From contig NZ_CP104272.1 in NCBI RefSeq assembly GCF_025244865.1, forward strand, positions 248,001 through 312,000: a DNA stretch of 64,000 bases. The letters run 5' to 3'. A model generated the notes under the pieces. That model saw nothing but the letters and a program-made list of their open reading frames with translations, ran no database searches and was not told the DNA's origin. The stretch is from Arthrobacter sp. zg-Y1110 (GTDB lineage Bacteria > Actinomycetota > Actinomycetes > Actinomycetales > Micrococcaceae). Both the position numbers and the translations under genes were made by a program. This document shows, piece by piece, positions 63,601 through 64,000 of this stretch; position 1 is the stretch's first letter, and the number at the start of each line of letters is the position of its first letter.

Positions 63601-64000
63601 ATCTACGCCAGCGTGCTCACGCCGGTGTGGATGCGGATCCTGGGTGCGAAGGTCGGCCGGCACGTGGAAATCTCCACTATGGAAACCGTGCCGCACCTGA
63701 CGCGGCTGGAGGACCGGACCTTCCTGGCGGACCATTCCATGATGTCGGCGCGGCGGGTGCGCCAGGGATGGCTGCACCTCGGTCCCGCGAGTGTCGCGGA
63801 ACAGTCCTTCGTCGGGAACTCGGCGATCGTGGGGCCGGACACACACGTTCCGGGGAACTCCCTGATCGCGGTACTTTCTTCGGCTCCCAGGAATATGCCG
63901 GCGGGCACTTCCTGGTTCGGGCGTCCGGCGGTGGAGCTTCCGAGGCCGGTGCAGGTGGGGGACACCGCACGGACCTACGATCCTCCCCGACGCCTGCTGG
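60679..64000 (+). CDS. Pls/PosA-family nonribosomal peptide synthetase, C-terminus beyond the window
   Basis: At least 1107 residues, truncated at the window end. Order: an adenylation domain (about residues 50-540) with IFTSGSTGKPKG, NTYGPTETT, YYSGDHV, GRVDEQIKLGGRR and ASGKVDRKAL; a carrier domain with LGGASL, phosphopantetheine serine S578; membrane helices from about 640; and left-handed beta-helix hexapeptide segments (HIGRIQIGEDVRIGARSTL and later ILGAKVGRHVEI). This A-T-membrane layout without a condensation domain is that of epsilon-poly-lysine synthetase-like enzymes. The binding-pocket residues by alignment with GrsA PheA are D-A-E-S-I-G-T-V-I-K. An upstream PPTase could prime it. 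Confidence 0.9.
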   Translation, partial: MNTPENPQDVAAGPLTTRHPAASGSKTAPPLPQREPSVANSGPVPAGSAVLHGGRTPEQRTLVDIITETVSAYPGAPAIDDGSVSLSYAELQLRVQDLARRLWAGGIGAGDRVGIYVPSGSVDLYIAILGVLYSGAAYVPVDTDEPAGRAETVWAEGGVCAVIEAGLELNLLQGVPSGGHSPQPHPEDDAWIIFTSGSTGKPKGVAVTHRSAAALVDAESSLYCVSAPLSPGDRVLAGLSVSFDASCEEMWLAWAHGACLVPAPRSVVRSGADLGPWLVERRITAVSTVPTLAAHWSTETLDRVRLLIFGGEACPEDLVRRLAAPGREVWNTYGPTETTVIACGALLDGQSTVRIGLPLNGWSLAVIGEDGTPVRWGEVGELVIGGVGVSRYLDPKKDAEKFTPLPALGWERAYYSGDHVRADQEGLVFVGRVDEQIKLGGRRVELGEIDDALSRLPGVAVASAAVHSTQSGNQVLAGYLVPAAGATLDLGAARAQLAQNLPASIVPSLGIVDELPMKASGKVDRKALPWPLPVMETPTDVRVELNADLRWLGQRWTDLLGPLPLTEESDFFALGGASLAAAQLVSALRERYPKVSVADIYEHPTLITMSEHLASLRDSTLDVRETPESPWWLGLVQAPLIVALYGITGLRYVTGIAVVCMVMFHVVGSPWTPDPPVVPTLAAWLALYSLPARMIAAVVSSRLLLLGIGPGIYRRGGSTHLRLWAAERIVTYCKLEPIMGSPLGTWYARQLGCNIGEGVHLDAMPPVTGFASIGDGSSIEYEVDLAGHWVEGGQLHIGRIQIGEDVRIGARSTLMGGAKVGRGAETEPGTLVSGEIPAFELWAGSQMRKTGSAGAGWPEEAAPAAESRRVRLLYPASLGGIALLNLLSIAPGSALMLWLLNGVSSFTDALWILAVWAPVFVVISMLMFLVLTAAVVRGTAHLMPPGMHPADGITGWASWLSNLMLSRSLITMYPIYASVLTPVWMRILGAKVGRHVEISTMETVPHLTRLEDRTFLADHSMMSARRVRQGWLHLGPASVAEQSFVGNSAIVGPDTHVPGNSLIAVLSSAPRNMPAGTSWFGRPAVELPRPVQVGDTARTYDPPRRLL

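Overview
The window is a high-GC chromosomal segment of an actinobacterium, most likely an Arthrobacter-like member of the Micrococcaceae. The case rests on the mycobacterial-type gene set: a DUF3090 / MSMEG_4193-type phosphatase pair at the left edge, a DUF222 (13E12-type) HNH nuclease, an HTH + Clp-N pair, a DinB2-type polymerase, a VapB-annotated / LytR_C pair, Tat-lipoprotein signals, and GTG/TTG starts with 4-bp gene overlaps. No rRNA, complete tRNA, CRISPR array or insertion sequence was seen.

Layout. 1-852: end of a conserved core operon. 973-2137: a small island with a nucleoside-deoxyribosyltransferase-like gene and an orphan. 2.3-6.2 kb: VOC protein, DMT exporter with divergent LysR regulator, APC permease. 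6.2-13 kb: DUF3500 lipoprotein, fatty-acid desaturase, DUF3060 lipoprotein, an FMO-SDR oxidation operon flanked by an intact gene and a frameshifted partial copy of it. 13-26 kb: PhzF enzyme, cNMP-domain/thioredoxin-reductase-like flavoprotein, asparagine permease, DinB2-like polymerase, MurJ, aldo/keto reductase with divergent HxlR regulator, carboxyethylornithine-synthase-like enzyme, MdoB/LtaS-like phosphoglycerol transferase, quinone reductase.

26.9-39.2 kb is a complete sialic-acid regulon. The leftward operon runs from a Tat-exported substrate-binding lipoprotein through a permease, a permease-ATPase fusion and a second ATPase to N-acetylneuraminate lyase, ManNAc kinase, ManNAc-6-P epimerase, an HSL-type esterase and finally a tatA gene. 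Rightward lie a FadR-type GntR regulator, nagB and nagA. Together they import sialate, cleave it to ManNAc and pyruvate, and carry ManNAc to fructose-6-phosphate. Two matching 14-bp palindromes centred 84 bp apart sit in the divergent promoter region.

39.3-57.3 kb: small membrane protein, methyltransferase, HTH/Clp-N pair, HNH nuclease, hydrolase, SDR, drug exporter with divergent TetR regulator, dienoyl-CoA-reductase-type flavoprotein, formamidase operon (fmdB-fmdA), BCCT transporter, two-domain VOC protein, 2OG-Fe(II) oxygenase, glutathione peroxidase and HAD phosphatase.

57.4-64.0 kb: the VapB-annotated / LytR_C pair, an Sfp-type phosphopantetheinyl transferase, a membrane acyltransferase-like protein, and the start of a Pls/PosA-family nonribosomal peptide synthetase that runs off the window. 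Its adenylation-pocket residues read DAESIGTVIK, close to the known lysine code, so this end may encode a cationic poly-amino-acid synthetase.
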